Shown here piece by piece: positions 12,311 to 23,913 of a stretch of 64,000 nt of DNA. A program made the translations under genes and the position numbers. This DNA comes from Talpa occidentalis (lineage: Eukaryota > Chordata > Mammalia > Eulipotyphla > Talpidae), in the NCBI RefSeq assembly GCF_014898055.3, contig NW_023604295.1, positions 66,427,730 to 66,491,729 of the forward strand, given 5' to 3'. Under the pieces are notes generated by a model. The model saw only the letters and a program-made list of their open reading frames with translations, had not been told where the DNA came from and made no database searches. Positions within the stretch are counted from its first letter, which is position 1; each line of letters begins with the position of its first letter.

Positions 12311-13941
12311 AAATTATTTTTCTTTTACCAAAACCCATGAGAATTTGCTCTACATTTAGATGACAAGTTTAATGTCAATATCATATTAAGGTATTTTTAG
12401 GGACCAGATAATAAAAATCTGATGCAATATTAAGCTAGATAACTCAAGCTATTGCAAATGTTCCTACCAAGTGATTTACATCAAGTGCGTGACTTTCTAC
12501 TTACTAAATTTATAATCATATGCTTAGAAAAAAATGAAATGCAGCAGACAGTAGGTCTTACTCATGGTATTCTGCATGAAATATGATAGAAAAGTAAAGT
12601 TACCATTTTTTCAGTATACTTTTCCCCAAAATCTGCCATGTTCTTCGTCTCAATTGATATCTTCTTTTTTATATGTACACAGGGACCATGTTACATGGCT
12701 TACGGTAAGGAATCATTGTGATCTGAAATGTCAAACCAATGTCATATTTCTTGCTCTAATATCATTAGACAGTCATATTTTATGATTGTGACAGCAAGGC
12801 TATGACAGATGACACTTTGAGAGTGTTGGGGGAGAAAGCTTACTTAGCACTTAATCAAATGGTTGCAATGTCTAAAAGGATTAAAGTCAAACAGGCTATG
12901 ACTCATAAAATTATGTTTCCTATTATTATCTTAAAACTGACAGTGAAATACTGTCTATCTTAAATGTGTGTATATGTGTCTTTCCTGTTCTTTTTTCAAA
13001 AATAATTCCACAGGACAAAACCAACACGCATTCAAAATCCTTGAATATGTGCTATTTAAAAATATATGTATTTAGGTACTTTTTATATTTTCTGAGCACT
13101 TGAAATAGTGACCTTAATACAATGGATATCAGTAGTAAACCACAACTAGTGAGTATTAGACTGTTGCATCACTTTTATAAACAACAGCATGCAACTAAGA
13201 AAAAATGACATTAGATTTAAGGTTGGGAGGCATTGTTAATACATTTTTGAGTACAGTCATTCCACAAAGTAGACAGGACCAGTAACAATCTTAACTCATT
13301 GTCTGTGGTAAGAATAGTATTTCCCCTTTGTTGCTATTAAATATAAATAATGTCCACTTACCATGTCTTACAAAAGCAAACCAGTAGGTGACTTACATGG
13401 CAATTGGAAAGTTTTCTAGCAAAAGAACTTAAAGTGTTTTCCACCAAAATAAAATTTCCAGATCTCTACATGGCTACTGTATATCAGCTTTCTGCCCAAA
13501 TATTTTCTAAGAAAACATATTATCAGAATTTTCCTTTTTATAATAACTCTGAATTTTCCAATAGAAAACTGTAGGCATGATTGAGTGTAATGTCTCTCTT
13601 TCATTGTTCCATTCTCCCATACTGACATTATAATCTGTTGTAATGAAGATCTACATTGGTAGTATTGGCATCACAAATAAATTTAACTATTTAGCAATTT
13701 GATCAACTAGAAACAAGTTTCTGAAATAAACCACATGTATAAACAGTGAAATAGTCACAAACTTGCATAATGATTCACACATAATTGAGACATCTTACAT
13801 CTACAAGAAGTAAGATGATTTCTCATAGTTCAGTGCAAGGAAATAAGCTCCATATTACTGCAATCATGAACATTGTATGATTTTCAGAAATAGCTTCTAA
13901 CTTAGAGTAAGAAATGCCTGCATTTGCACAGACATCACTAA
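12311..13941. other. AT-rich unassigned sequence
   Basis: No exon, RNA gene or recognisable repeat. A 70-codon minus-strand open frame at 13416-13628 has no domain or convincing splice context, so I treat it as chance. Confidence 0.4.
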
Positions 13942-13956
13942 AGAGTATCTTGCTAG

Positions 13957-14237
13957 GGCCTCCCCTGGTGGCGCAGCAGTCGAGCGCTGTGCTGCGAAAC
14001 TGTCCACAGCCTCTGCAGTGCCAGTTCGATCCCTGGTCACCTGTGAGGGTCCCACATGGCGCGCAGACCTCTCCTGCTGCACCCGCTGCTCCCCTCAGCA
14101 GTGTACTTAGGTCCTTCTGCCTGTTCTGCTCCCCGGTCTGGCTCTGGTGAATTCTCTCACCCTCCCGTGCTTCTGACTGTACCCAGTGCTTGTATAAATA
14201 AATAAATAAATCTTTAAAAAAAAGAAAAAAGAAAAAA
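13957..14237 (+). mobile_element. tRNA-derived SINE, type B
   Basis: A complete forward copy with the type B tail (CTTCTGACTGTACCCAGTGC) and a long A-rich tail with interspersed G. A perfect 15-bp duplication AGAGTATCTTGCTAG occurs at 13942-13956 and 14238-14252. This is one of the best preserved insertions in the window. Confidence 0.95.
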
Positions 14238-14252
14238 AGAGTATCTTGCTAG

Positions 14253-15538
14253 CGTTCTTCTTTGTATATATTTGACTACTCTTAAAATTTCTCTGTAAAA
14301 TTTATTTAGTGAGTTGATGTTTTTGTGTAATATATCTAAAGCGTAAGAACTCCTTGAGTTTGTCTAAAACTGTGGTTTGAACTTAAATGTCTTAAATGAA
14401 TGTACATGAGTGCAAAACAGAAAACTTTATTTGGTTTTATATCAGTTTTGGCTTTCAAAAATAGAATAAGACCTAGATTGTTAGATGGAAAGTTTTGATA
14501 TTTAAGTGTTGGTTGAAAAAATTTAGTAATCTGTAATCAGAAAACACATACACACACATACACAGACACTGTCTATCTAGATCCTATGAAGGTCTGACCA
14601 CAAATCCAGGAAACTAGTTATTTGATGTTCCTAAGACATATCAACCTGGATACCTGCAAATTTACTTTTCAAGAGTTAACATCTAGACTTTGATTTGTCT
14701 GCACTTGAGATATTCTAATTCAACTCAAACAATGATAATTATAATGCTTAGTTGAAGAGATAGTGGAAACATTTATTTTTGCTAGAAATAGGAGACAATG
14801 ATTAGTATGGTTGCATCTTTAAAAACTAGTCTACAATGTCAAAATGCTCATATTTTGTGTAATAAAATATGATCCTTTCTAAAGTGTTTTTATTTTTGAA
14901 ATGCATATTACTCTTTAGCTCTAAGGATCCCCAAAACATTTCATTTATCTTGATTGTGATCTTAGCTCTCATAGACTCTCGAAAGTTTTATTCCAGTGTC
15001 ACCAAGCATGCAATCTGCTCAGCTACTGAAAGCATCCTTGTACAATGGGCAATAAACATACAGCTTTCAAACACCATGGAATAAAGAGTAAATGTCTAAA
15101 AGAAAATTTTATATTAAGCTTTAATCATTTCTAAGTTTATGGCTACTAATATGTCATCAGAGTTTATGGTCCCTTGAGAAAAAAAGTGTTGGGTATTAGA
15201 GCATAATTTTTAAATTTCTGCAATATTTTTCTATATTACAGTGTAACATTTGAGGACAATACATTGGTCATAGGTAAGGCAAATTCAACACTATCTCATT
15301 GAGCTGAGAATGTTACACTTGAAAGGTTTAGATTACATTAGCATGCTCTATTTCTCTGGATAAAATAGGCATTTCGTGTAAATTGAAGTATTATTTTTAA
15401 AATGAGATTTAAATGACAAACATATAATTGGTATTTCTCAGAGTTATATATCTTTAATAATTATGTCACATAATATTTATAGGTGAATTTGGAGACCTAT
15501 ATAATGCCATGAAACTGAGTTTGATGTTCTAGATTTTT
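14253..15538. other. AT-rich unassigned sequence
   Basis: I see no gene or recognisable repeat apart from a short CA-rich patch near 14547-14570. The open frame at 14869-15084 (71 codons) has no supporting signal. Confidence 0.4.
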
Positions 15539-15550
15539 TTATGCATAGAT

Positions 15551-15829
15551 TTTTTTTTAAAGATTTATTTATTTATGCATACAAGAGCTGGGGTACAGGC
15601 CAGAGATGTGGGGGGCGGGGGTGAGAGGATTCACCAGAAACAGAGTGGTGAACGGAACAGGCAGAATGAGTGAAATACACTGCTGAGAGGAGCAGCGGGT
15701 GAGACAGGAGAGGTCTGCTACACCATGTGGGTTGCTCCCTGGCCGGCTGGGATTGAACTCATGCTGCAGAGGCTTTTTTGGATTGCTTCATAGTGCTGTG
15801 CTTAAACCCTTGCACCACCAGGGAGGCCC
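15551..15829 (-). mobile_element. tRNA-derived SINE, type A
   Basis: A complete reverse copy with the type A tail box (GGGGTACAGGCCAGAGATG) and a G-rich expansion just beyond it (GGGGGGCGGGGG, from about 15611). The duplication TTATGCATAGAT/TTATGCATATAT occurs at 15539-15550 and 15830-15841. Confidence 0.9.
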
Positions 15830-15841
15830 TTATGCATATAT

Positions 15842-17100
15842 TTTGAGTCAAGGGTTTCATTTTTATCTAAAGGTATCATTCCTAGATCAAAGATGTGTGT
15901 TATTTTTCACTAGTGCATTTTTCAATTTCTAAATGGTCTATGTATTTATTCATTTATATATAATTAGAATCATACCTTAAATCTGAAAAGATAAGCAAAT
16001 TTTGATATACTATTAGCAGAAGAAACTAAATTCAAACCCATATATTTTAAGTCCAGGCTCTTTTATCCATTAATATGTCTTACTGATAATGCAAAATTTA
16101 AGATTATTGATTTTCTTATAAGACAAACTAACCGATGGCAGAATTTCAGTTATTCCCAAGAGTGACACTGGCTTTCTTTATTAAAATTATGTCAGTTCCC
16201 ACTGATTACTCCTGAGTTATGAGGACTGGAATCACAGTCTCTTAGTTGATGCCATTGGGGAGACCCTTATCAATGCCCCCGGCCTGCCCACACTCACAAA
16301 CACAGTGGAGAGATGGAGCCTCAGGAGAGAAAAGTTCTTGGATAATTGTGGTAGCATCAGACTTTCCTGCAGCAGAAACTAACTAAATTAAGAGAATGGC
16401 TCTTAAGGACAGGGCCCCCAATTTGCCCTGACCTCTTCTATGCAAAGAAAGAGACATGGTGGGGAGCTTCTCTGACCCACAGGGTTTGCTGTGGGCCCAG
16501 GTGGGTTTTAGAATGATTGCGCTTCACGCTGTGATCAGCCCTTTCCTCTTCCCATCCCCCCAGTGCCTGTAGTCAGACACTGTACTTTCACAAAATGGGA
16601 TCTTCTTTCTAGAATCTGGCTAATCTCCCCTCCCTCATCAAACTGATCTCCCCTTTTAGCAGGTACCTGTTTCCATTAGAGACAGAACATTTCATAGAAT
16701 TCTAAAGTTGTCATTTGTGGCCCACAGGACAGTGGCAGTCAGAGGCAGAACTGTGGAGCCTGACAAAGCATGGAAGGCTTGCTACAGGCATCATGGCCCA
16801 GCTACCTGCTGATCCTGGAGCACCTCTGAGGAGCTCTGATGGTGATTTTGGGGAGCTTAAAGACATGTCCCAGGTCCCTTTGGGTTCCTCTGGAACATTC
16901 TGTTATGTGCTGTTATGGTGGTAGTTTTGATAGTAGAGAGACAGCACACTTTGAGGAAGATACTAGGGAAAAGATACTCTGACTGTGGTGAAGACTACGG
17001 ACAATGTAGCAAAAATATTGGAACGACAACACAAGTTGATGATACCTTCTGGCCACACCTGGGTGTAGGTCAATTCTCTCACCTTATAAATCTTGTGCTT
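15842..17100. other. Unassigned sequence upstream of a retropseudogene
   Basis: Positions 16200-16900 have a more balanced base composition and short open frames. They may hold a decayed 5' continuation of the pseudogene that follows, but I cannot align them with confidence to any known protein. Confidence 0.35.
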
Positions 17101-17109
17101 GTCAGCAAT

Positions 17110-18340
17110 ACATACAAACTGAAAAGTTCATGAGTTCAACAAAATGTGGATTTTCTGGGGAAGATGTGGAAGAGACAGCCTTCTCAACTTTCTCAAGTCA
17201 CTTTTGAAAATCAATCTTAAAATCATCAGTGAATGATGGAGAACAACTTCAGTAGAAAGCAGTAGATGCTTTGAATAAAAATACTCATTTTCCAGAAAGT
17301 CCAGAATTTCTGAATGAAGAAACTACAAGAGGGAAGCAGAAACAACTGGAAAATAAAGAGAAGGAAAAGCTAGAATTTTCCCAGGCATGGATGGAGCAGG
17401 TCCTGAAAGAGAAATTCAGCCAATTTCTATCAATGGCTGAAGACCTTCTGCAGACTACTGCTCTGCCTGCCCTGCTTGGAGATCATGTGGATAACTGGAA
17501 CTCAGAGATCCTGCAAAGAAGGAAGCAGACAATGAAGATCACCCTGTGTCCTGGTCAGAAGATAATCTCACAGATGCCATTGATAACGCCGAATTCAAAA
17601 TATCCCTTCAGGGCCTCCCTGGTGGCGCAAGGGGTTAAGCAGCACACTATGAAGCAATCCGCAGCCTCTGCAGCACAAGTTCGATCCCTGGCTGGCCAGG
17701 GAGCAACCCACATGGCACAGCAGACCTCTCCTGACTCACTTGCTGCTCCCCTCAGCAGTGTATTTGAGTGGATCTGCCTGTTCTGTTCCCCACTCTGTCT
17801 CTGGTGAATCCTCTCACCCCCCGCACCTCTGGCCTGTACCCCCAGCTCTTGTATGCATAAATAAATAAATCTTTAAAAAAAACCAAAAAACCCCACAAAA
17901 TAACCCTTCATTATCCTGATGAAGACAAGCAACTGACTAAGGAACTTAGAGGATATTTCACAGCTCTCCAAACTGAGAAGGCACCTTTGCAGCATGAAAA
18001 TTCACACTTGGAAAGTGAGATTTGGGAGCTGAAAATAAAGTTTCAAAGTTTGCCTTATGAATATAGTGAACATGTGCAAATTCACAGAAAATTGTTTGGG
18101 AAAGAAATGAATTGCTGAGAATTGGAGAAGAAATTTTACTGAGTATAAAAACATGAACTTCACATTGCAAAATACCAAAGATATGCTCAAGGAAATGGAA
18201 AGGACCACTTGCTTCCATCACAAGGTGATCCTCATCTATGAGGAAAAAGCTCAAGGACAATGCATGGCAGCTGTGTGCGCTCAGAGAAAACTGGAGGAGC
18301 TGAGAAGGGAAAATTATGGGACCAGCAGTGCTGGCCGGTG
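17110..18340 (+). pseudogene. MIA2/CTAGE-family retropseudogene, split by a SINE
   Basis: Two collinear stretches resemble the coiled-coil region of MIA2 (cTAGE5), an endoplasmic-reticulum exit-site protein that works with TANGO1 in export of bulky cargo. Before the SINE, the translation includes VDALNKN and, further on, MEQVLKEKFSQFLSMAEDLL, recalling the family's KDALNEN and AEQVL blocks. After it come LTKELRGYFTALQTEKAPLQ, HENSHLESEIWELKIKF, HRKL and, in a shifted frame, EKAQGQCMAAVCAQRKLEEL, recalling the EKKAHDNWLAAR region. Stop codons (for example near 18114), frameshifts and the lack of introns between separate coiled-coil blocks mark it as a dead processed copy. MIA3 (TANGO1) is the alternative parent. 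The proline-rich C-terminus is not recognisable, and the 5' boundary is vague. Confidence 0.6.
17611..17896 (+). mobile_element. tRNA-derived SINE, type A, inside the retropseudogene
   Basis: A complete forward copy starting GGGCCTCCCTGGTGGCGCAA with an A-rich tail interrupted by C. The duplication AAAATATCCCTTCA/AAAATAACCCTTCA lies at 17597-17610 and 17897-17910. Removing it rejoins the MIA2-like homology, so the SINE postdates the pseudogene. Confidence 0.94.
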
Positions 18341-18530
18341 TGGAGACCCAGTGCCAGCCTCCCCTGTGTGAACTGTTTTCCTCCTCCTAGCCCACAGATG
18401 TGTGGGAATGTCAGAAGTCCCCTGGGCATCAGGTCTCCCAAAAAGGCTGAGGGTCATACTCTGAGGGTCCAACGATCCGGGGTCATCTGCAGGCTTGACT
18501 CAGTTGCCAAGGTAACTGTGCTCTGAACAC

Positions 18531-19400
18531 CTACAACCAGTGTACAACATCTTCATGTGCTTTCCTCTAAAGTATTTTCAATTTTTCTTTATAGTTTTGT
18601 TACTGCTACTTAATTCATCCTAAAATTGTCCGTATACAGGTAGATATAGCATTATAACTTTAAGACAGTATTTTTAAATACCTATTTAATGTGATTCTTA
18701 TGACTACATTTTCATATCTACAGAAAATTAGGTAAGTATTGTATTTTGATTTAAATAAAAGATGCAGTTACATTGACCATCACTGAAGCTTGATAATCAT
18801 ACAGACCTTTAAAACAATGAGGACCATTTTTGTAGGCCAAAAACACTGAATGGAAACATTTATAAACAAGTTAATATTTAAGTAAATTTTGATTGGTTTT
18901 TAAAAAAACAATTGGACTAAACCCTAAATAAAAGACATCCCCTTCAAATTTCATATTTTCTATTAGGTTAGCTTTAAATTCATTGATTAATTTAGGGTAG
19001 TTCCAATGGTAGTGGAATATATGTGAGTTGGTGGTGGCTGCACTATGGTGGTAATACCTGATGGGCATACCCCAATATTATCTCAGTTAAAAATAAATAA
19101 AAATATATTTTTAAAAACCTCTGTCATCTCATTAAATTTACTTCTGTTAAGTACTTGTAAATTTTATATAGTTCAAAAATTTTTCTTTTAATGGCAAACA
19201 CACATACATACAAACGTGATGCAGACAGAAGGCATCATCCATTGGTATGGAAATTGATGACAATACAAAAATAAATCTGCAAAACTAAGAAAAAAAGTGT
19301 TTATATAATTTTTCTATATGGAAATGTATATTGTTTATATACTTAATTCATACACACCTAAAAGGATAATTGCCTAATGCACTTTATCAGATTTCAACAC
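18531..19400. other. AT-rich unassigned sequence
   Basis: No gene, RNA or repeat recognised. Confidence 0.4.
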
Positions 19401-19413
19401 AAAAGCACACAAA

Positions 19414-19690
19414 AGGCCTCCCCGGTGGCTCAGCGAGTTGAGGGTAGCACTGTGAAGCTCTCCACAGCCTCTACAGTGTGGGTTCAATTCCCGGCCGGCC
19501 CGGGAGATTCCCACATGGCGTGACAGACCTCTCCTGTCTCGTCCGTTTCTCCCCTCAGCAGTGTATTTTGACAGTCTGTCTGTTCTGCTCCCTGCTCTGT
19601 CTCTGGTGAATTTTCTCACCCTCCCGTGCCTCTGGCCTGTACCCCAGCTCTTGTATAAAAATAAATAAATCTTTAAAAAACAACAACAAA
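19414..19690 (+). mobile_element. tRNA-derived SINE, type A
   Basis: A complete forward copy (GGCCTCCCCGGTGGCTCAGC to AATAAATAAATCTTTAAAAA). It keeps the B-box-like GGTTCAATTCC. A clear target-site duplication is not resolvable because both flanks are A/C-rich (ACACAAAA versus ACAACAAAAA). Confidence 0.9.
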
Positions 19691-20430
19691 AAATAACATG
19701 CTAGATTTTGATGTCTTGTTCTCTAGTGTCCTTTTCAATGCCTTCCTGTTTCTGAAAATATTTTCAATTCCTCATATTGAGGTTCTATTAGAGAAAATTT
19801 GTTAAGTGGAAGCAAGGACATTTGAGGGTTTTGCTAATATATTTTTGTAGAGGTGGTCAATCTACTCTTCCAACAGATTAGCAACCCACAAAAGAATGTG
19901 TCTTTCCTTATACTTGGTATACAGCACTGGTTTAGAGGAAAATTGTCTTACAATATATCTAACTTGAAGTTAATCAAAAAAGGTGATTATAATATCATGT
20001 TTAATTTCTAACTTAATGTATAAACTTGTTTAGTGAAGGTATCTGCTCTTTATTAAAGTCTATCTTTTTTTATGACAGAATCTATTACATTCCTTGTCCG
20101 AAAGTTGTATATTAATTTAAAGCAATAAAGGAAATAGTAGTCTTCAATTTGAAAGAGAGTAGTTCAGCCTATAAAATAATAAGCATTTATCTACTTTACC
20201 TCAATACTCATAATTTAGAAAAACCAAAAAAGATTTCCTTAACGTCTTGCACCACTGAAAAGGAATGCCCTTCACAAAGTAGACAGATTTACTTGTGTAA
20301 TTAAAAACAAATTGTTCTTGTAAAAAAAATAAGCATAATATTTCATCAAACATGTGAACTTATGGAATTAAATATAATCTTCATGATTTCCACTTTAAAA
20401 AGAAATAAATTCTTGCCATTTCTTCTTCCT
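19691..20430. other. AT-rich unassigned sequence
   Basis: No recognised feature. Confidence 0.4.
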
Positions 20431-20439
20431 GAAACAGTG

Positions 20440-21005
20440 TCCAACTGGTTTCCCCTCCCTAATCTTGTTCCTCTTCTAACAAATTTTCTTCACTGCACCC
20501 AGAATAATCTTCTTAAAAGGCAAAATCTATCAAGTGTCACCTCTCTACCAAAAGGTCTTCACTAGCTCTGTTACCTAGAGGATGAAGTAAAGGTTTATGT
20601 TCAGGATATTAAGTGTTCCTTAGGATTTGACTGCTGCTTGCCTTCTAATATACAGATGTGTATGTTTCTAAAGTATCAGGCTATTCACTCCTCTCCTGCA
20701 AGCCTTGCACATGCTTTACTGGTTCATTCTCATTTTGCTTCATTTAATACTTTCTTTCATTACTGCTAAGAAGCTTCTACTTCCTGAAATCTCACTGAAC
20801 CTTTTAGTCTATAGTACACTTTTTTAGGAGAAATACCTTTCATATTCTCCTAAAGCCCCTATGGTATACTATCGAGACACCTCTCTCTCTCTTTGGGTAG
20901 AATTTAATATTTACCTAGATATCAAGATGCCTATGTCATCATGTATGACACATGGCAGTCACCCAGTAGATTCTCCATCAGGGGTGTGAAATAATGAATG
21001 TATTG
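20440..21005 (+). repeat. L2 LINE relic, plus strand
   Basis: The text follows the ancient L2 3' region: CACCCAGAATAATCTTCTTAAAAGG, TCAAGTGTCACCTCTCTACC, AGAGGATGAAGTAAAGG, then TTGCACATGCTTTACTGGTTC, and the tail-like GGCAGTCACCCAGTAGATTC ... GAATGTATTGAA. It is strongly diverged and non-coding. Confidence 0.65.
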
Positions 21006-21317
21006 AACTAAAAACCATGCCCCTTAAATCAGTTCCCGAGAGGCCACACACACATAAGGCCTGAGCTGCTAGGAGGCAAAGGTCTAGTGCTATGGCACTC
21101 GGTCCTCCCTGCTGTCCCAACTTCAGCTTCTCAACCAAACCTCATCCAGTCTAAATTATGCCTGGACTCCTGCTGATTCCTTTTCATGACCACTTCTTGC
21201 AACCACCCCCCCAACCATCTCCCAATTTATTTTTATGAAAACAGCATTGACATAAAACATTATATTAGTTTCAGGCATATCACATGATTCAATAGATCTA
21301 TTAAAAGGATCACCACA

Positions 21318-21615
21318 GGGCCCCCTCCTTGTGGCGCAGCGGTTGAGCGCTGGGCTGCGAAGCTGCCCGAAGCCTCTGCAGCGCTGGTTTGATCCCCTGC
21401 CACCACGCTAGGGTCCCACATGGCGCGCAGACCTCTCCTGCCGCCCGCAGCTCCCCTCAGCAGTGTACATCCTCAGTCTTCCTGTTCTGTTCCCCACTCT
21501 GGCTCTGGTGAATTCTCTCACCTTCCTGCGCTTCTGACTGTACCCAGTGCTCGTATGGATAAATAAATAAATCTTAAAAAAAAAAAAAAAGTTTAAAAAA
21601 ATAAAATTAAAAAAA
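21318..21615 (+). mobile_element. tRNA-derived SINE, type B
   Basis: A complete forward copy with a long poly(A) tail broken by GTTT and T. A perfect 15-bp duplication AAAAGGATCACCACA occurs at 21303-21317 and 21616-21630. The type B tail box is present. Confidence 0.95.
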
Positions 21616-21630
21616 AAAAGGATCACCACA

Positions 21631-22884
21631 ATAAATCTAGCTGACACCTATTGCCAACTAGATTTTTGTCATTTTTATGAAAAATTTCTTGAGGAAAAAA
21701 AACCTGCTAAATTCAACTCTGCCAATGCTTTAATCTACTTCAGTTTTATTTTTTAATCCCAGTTCTCTCAACCTACTGTGTCTTTCTCTAACTCGATCAT
21801 AGACTAGCTCATTTTCTCTTCCACTCTATTATTCAGTGACCCGGATTACTTAAAGTCAGATTAGATGATGGTCTAAGTAATATCAACCCTGAAGGCAAAA
21901 GTTGCTTTCCCTTGTTTGAGGTCAAGTAAGTAACTGCCTAGCCTCATATGTACAAAAGGGAAAACTGTCTTAAGATGGTTTAGAAGAGGAAAGCTCAGGG
22001 CTGGAAAATTCTCACATTTCCAAGAGCCTTTAGGATAAAATACAATGACTTCCCGTATTCCCCAAAGATGCAACATATTAATCTACAAATATTCACCAAA
22101 GCATCAACTGATAAATTTCTTAGAAAAAATAGCTACAAGCCCAAACTGAACAAAGTACTATGAGGTACTCTTAAAAAAATTTATAAAGCAATTTAGTGGT
22201 TGCTGGAGTAAGTGAAGTGACCACACTCAATACTATCAGCCAGAAAATAACGTATGATATTCAGTCAAAGGAAAAATAAATGCCTAGTCAAAAATAGTAT
22301 CAGAAAAACTAATGGCAGCACAGCTTCAGTGTTCTCTAGATACTTACGTTTTTATATATCAAAATTGTGGCCAAGTCTATATATACTAGTTATTGTAATG
22401 AACACTTTGTCACGAAGTTATCAAGGGGCAAATTTGTCACAAAGTTCAATCAAGGGGCAAATTTTCTAGGAAACACAATGCAATAAGACCATATTATTCT
22501 TTGATATTTAGATACTAATTCAACATAAACAATAATTGCAGGCACAAATACCATTAATGTAACTTTCTGACATTTATTTCAATGTAATTCCACATTTTGT
22601 ACTTTTATCTTAACTCACAGGTGTTTCAACTGGAACCTATTAGTGTGATTCCAATGTGAGTAGATGGCAAGGGATAATTTGCAACATTTTTATTAGTTGA
22701 TTAATTGAGCTTACTTTGTTTTCCTCTTCAAGATTTTTATTCTTATATCTCACTTTGAAAAAAAAAAACCCATTCCTAGTCAAGGTTTCCTTCTTTCTTC
22801 CTTTACATTTTCAGTAACTTAATGACCCTTTATTATATTTTTGAATCTCTTTATATGTATGACCATCAACTTGAATTAAATTTT
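21631..22884. other. Unassigned sequence with an imperfect tandem repeat
   Basis: No exon or mobile element recognised. It holds the 27-30-bp repeat at 22409-22465, listed separately. Confidence 0.4.
22409..22465 (+). repeat. Imperfect 27/30-bp tandem duplication
   Basis: Two adjacent units share GTCAC[G/A]AAGTT and ATCAAGGGGCAAATTT, the second with a 3-base insertion (22409-22435 and 22436-22465). Confidence 0.85.
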
Positions 22885-22887
22885 GCA

Positions 22888-23310
22888 TCATACACAATGG
22901 AATATTATTCAGCAATCAAAAAGATAAACTCGTGCCATTTGCAGCAATGTGGGTGGAGCTAGAAGGAATTATGCTCAGTGAAATAAGCCAGAAGGAGAAA
23001 GAAAAATATCAGGTGGTTTCACTTATAGCAGGAATATAGGGGAACCAAATAAGACATCGGCGTAAAAAAATAATAACAGTACAAAATAAAACAAAGCAAA
23101 AATGGACAATTATAAATCAGAGACATACTGCAGGGAAGGAGGAGGGAGAGGGATCAGAGGGAAGAGGTAAGAGCACAGGGGACTGAGGTGATGGTGCACG
23201 GGTGCACTGGTGAAGGAAACTTTATGGGGACTACACCAGAGGGGGTGGGGGGAAGCAAATATTGTTTAGAAATGAACAATGATGTAAAAAATAAAAAAAT
23301 AATTATATAA
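22888..23310 (+). mobile_element. 5'-truncated L1 3' end, older subfamily
   Basis: ACACAATGGAATATTATTCAGC, then GGGTGGAGCTAGAAGGAATTATGC and CAGTGAAATAAGCCAG are the C-terminal end of L1 ORF2. The 3' UTR (a G-rich stretch near 23250 and an A-rich tail at 23285-23320) differs from the young L1 type at 27.8 and 53.9 kb, so this is a separate subfamily. The frame is short and broken. No target-site duplication is evident. Confidence 0.85.
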
Positions 23311-23675
23311 AAAAAACAGCTCTAGAGCTTTCCTGATTAAATCATTCCCTACTAAAACTGTTACTTATATTTTAAATTGAATATATTAGCAGATATATAT
23401 TCACTATTCCACATTACATTTGACAGCATTTAATACATTATGCTTTACAGTAAATAGAAAAAATAAATATCATTCTGGGTATAAGGTGGGATGTTTGTTT
23501 TTCAGGACATTTTATTTCAGATGTTGAACAAAAATATCCCTAAAATTTATCTTACAATCAATATTCTGAAGTCTCTTTTCAGAGTTCAAAAACAGTGCAA
23601 ATTTGTCTTATAAAATGAAAGTGGGAGCAATGAGATACTATCTATCACAAATTCTTTTCAGTTTTGGAAGGAGGA

Positions 23676-23681
23676 TTTATT
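23676..23681 (-). terminator. AATAAA polyadenylation signal candidate
   Basis: A canonical AATAAA on the minus strand, 65 bases downstream of the stop codon of the candidate terminal exon at 23746-23913. Alone it means little in AT-rich DNA. Confidence 0.3.
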
Positions 23682-23745
23682 TTGGATTGTCGTTGTGACA
23701 CCACAAAAAGCAGTCAGATCTTCAATGCAATGATTTAGGAAAATC

Positions 23746-23913
23746 TTATTGGAATGAGTGCTCTTTGGTTATGCTGTTCATTCCTTCAGTGCTGGATTCT
23801 GAAGCCAGTGGTTTAATTGTGTCGATGACTAACTTCCATTGTGCAAAGAACTTAATTACACAGTGTGGTTCAGTTTCTATTTTGCCAGGCAATCGTTCAT
23901 CCATAAAAGAAGG
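23746..23913 (-). CDS. Candidate terminal coding exon, unrecognised gene
   Basis: On the minus strand a strong splice-acceptor-like tract (pyrimidine run ending TTTCTTTCTACAG) directly precedes a 168-base open frame of 55 codons plus a TAA stop at 23746-23748. The translation starts PSFMDERLPGKIETEP and contains VIKFFAQWKLVIDTIKPL. An AATAAA lies 65 bases downstream. The peptide has mixed, protein-like composition and no low complexity. I do not recognise the family, and no upstream partner exon with a compatible phase was found. It could be the last exon of a real gene, a pseudogene exon, or chance. Confidence 0.35.
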   Translation of the reverse strand, partial: PSFMDERLPGKIETEPHCVIKFFAQWKLVIDTIKPLASESSTEGMNSITKEHSFQ

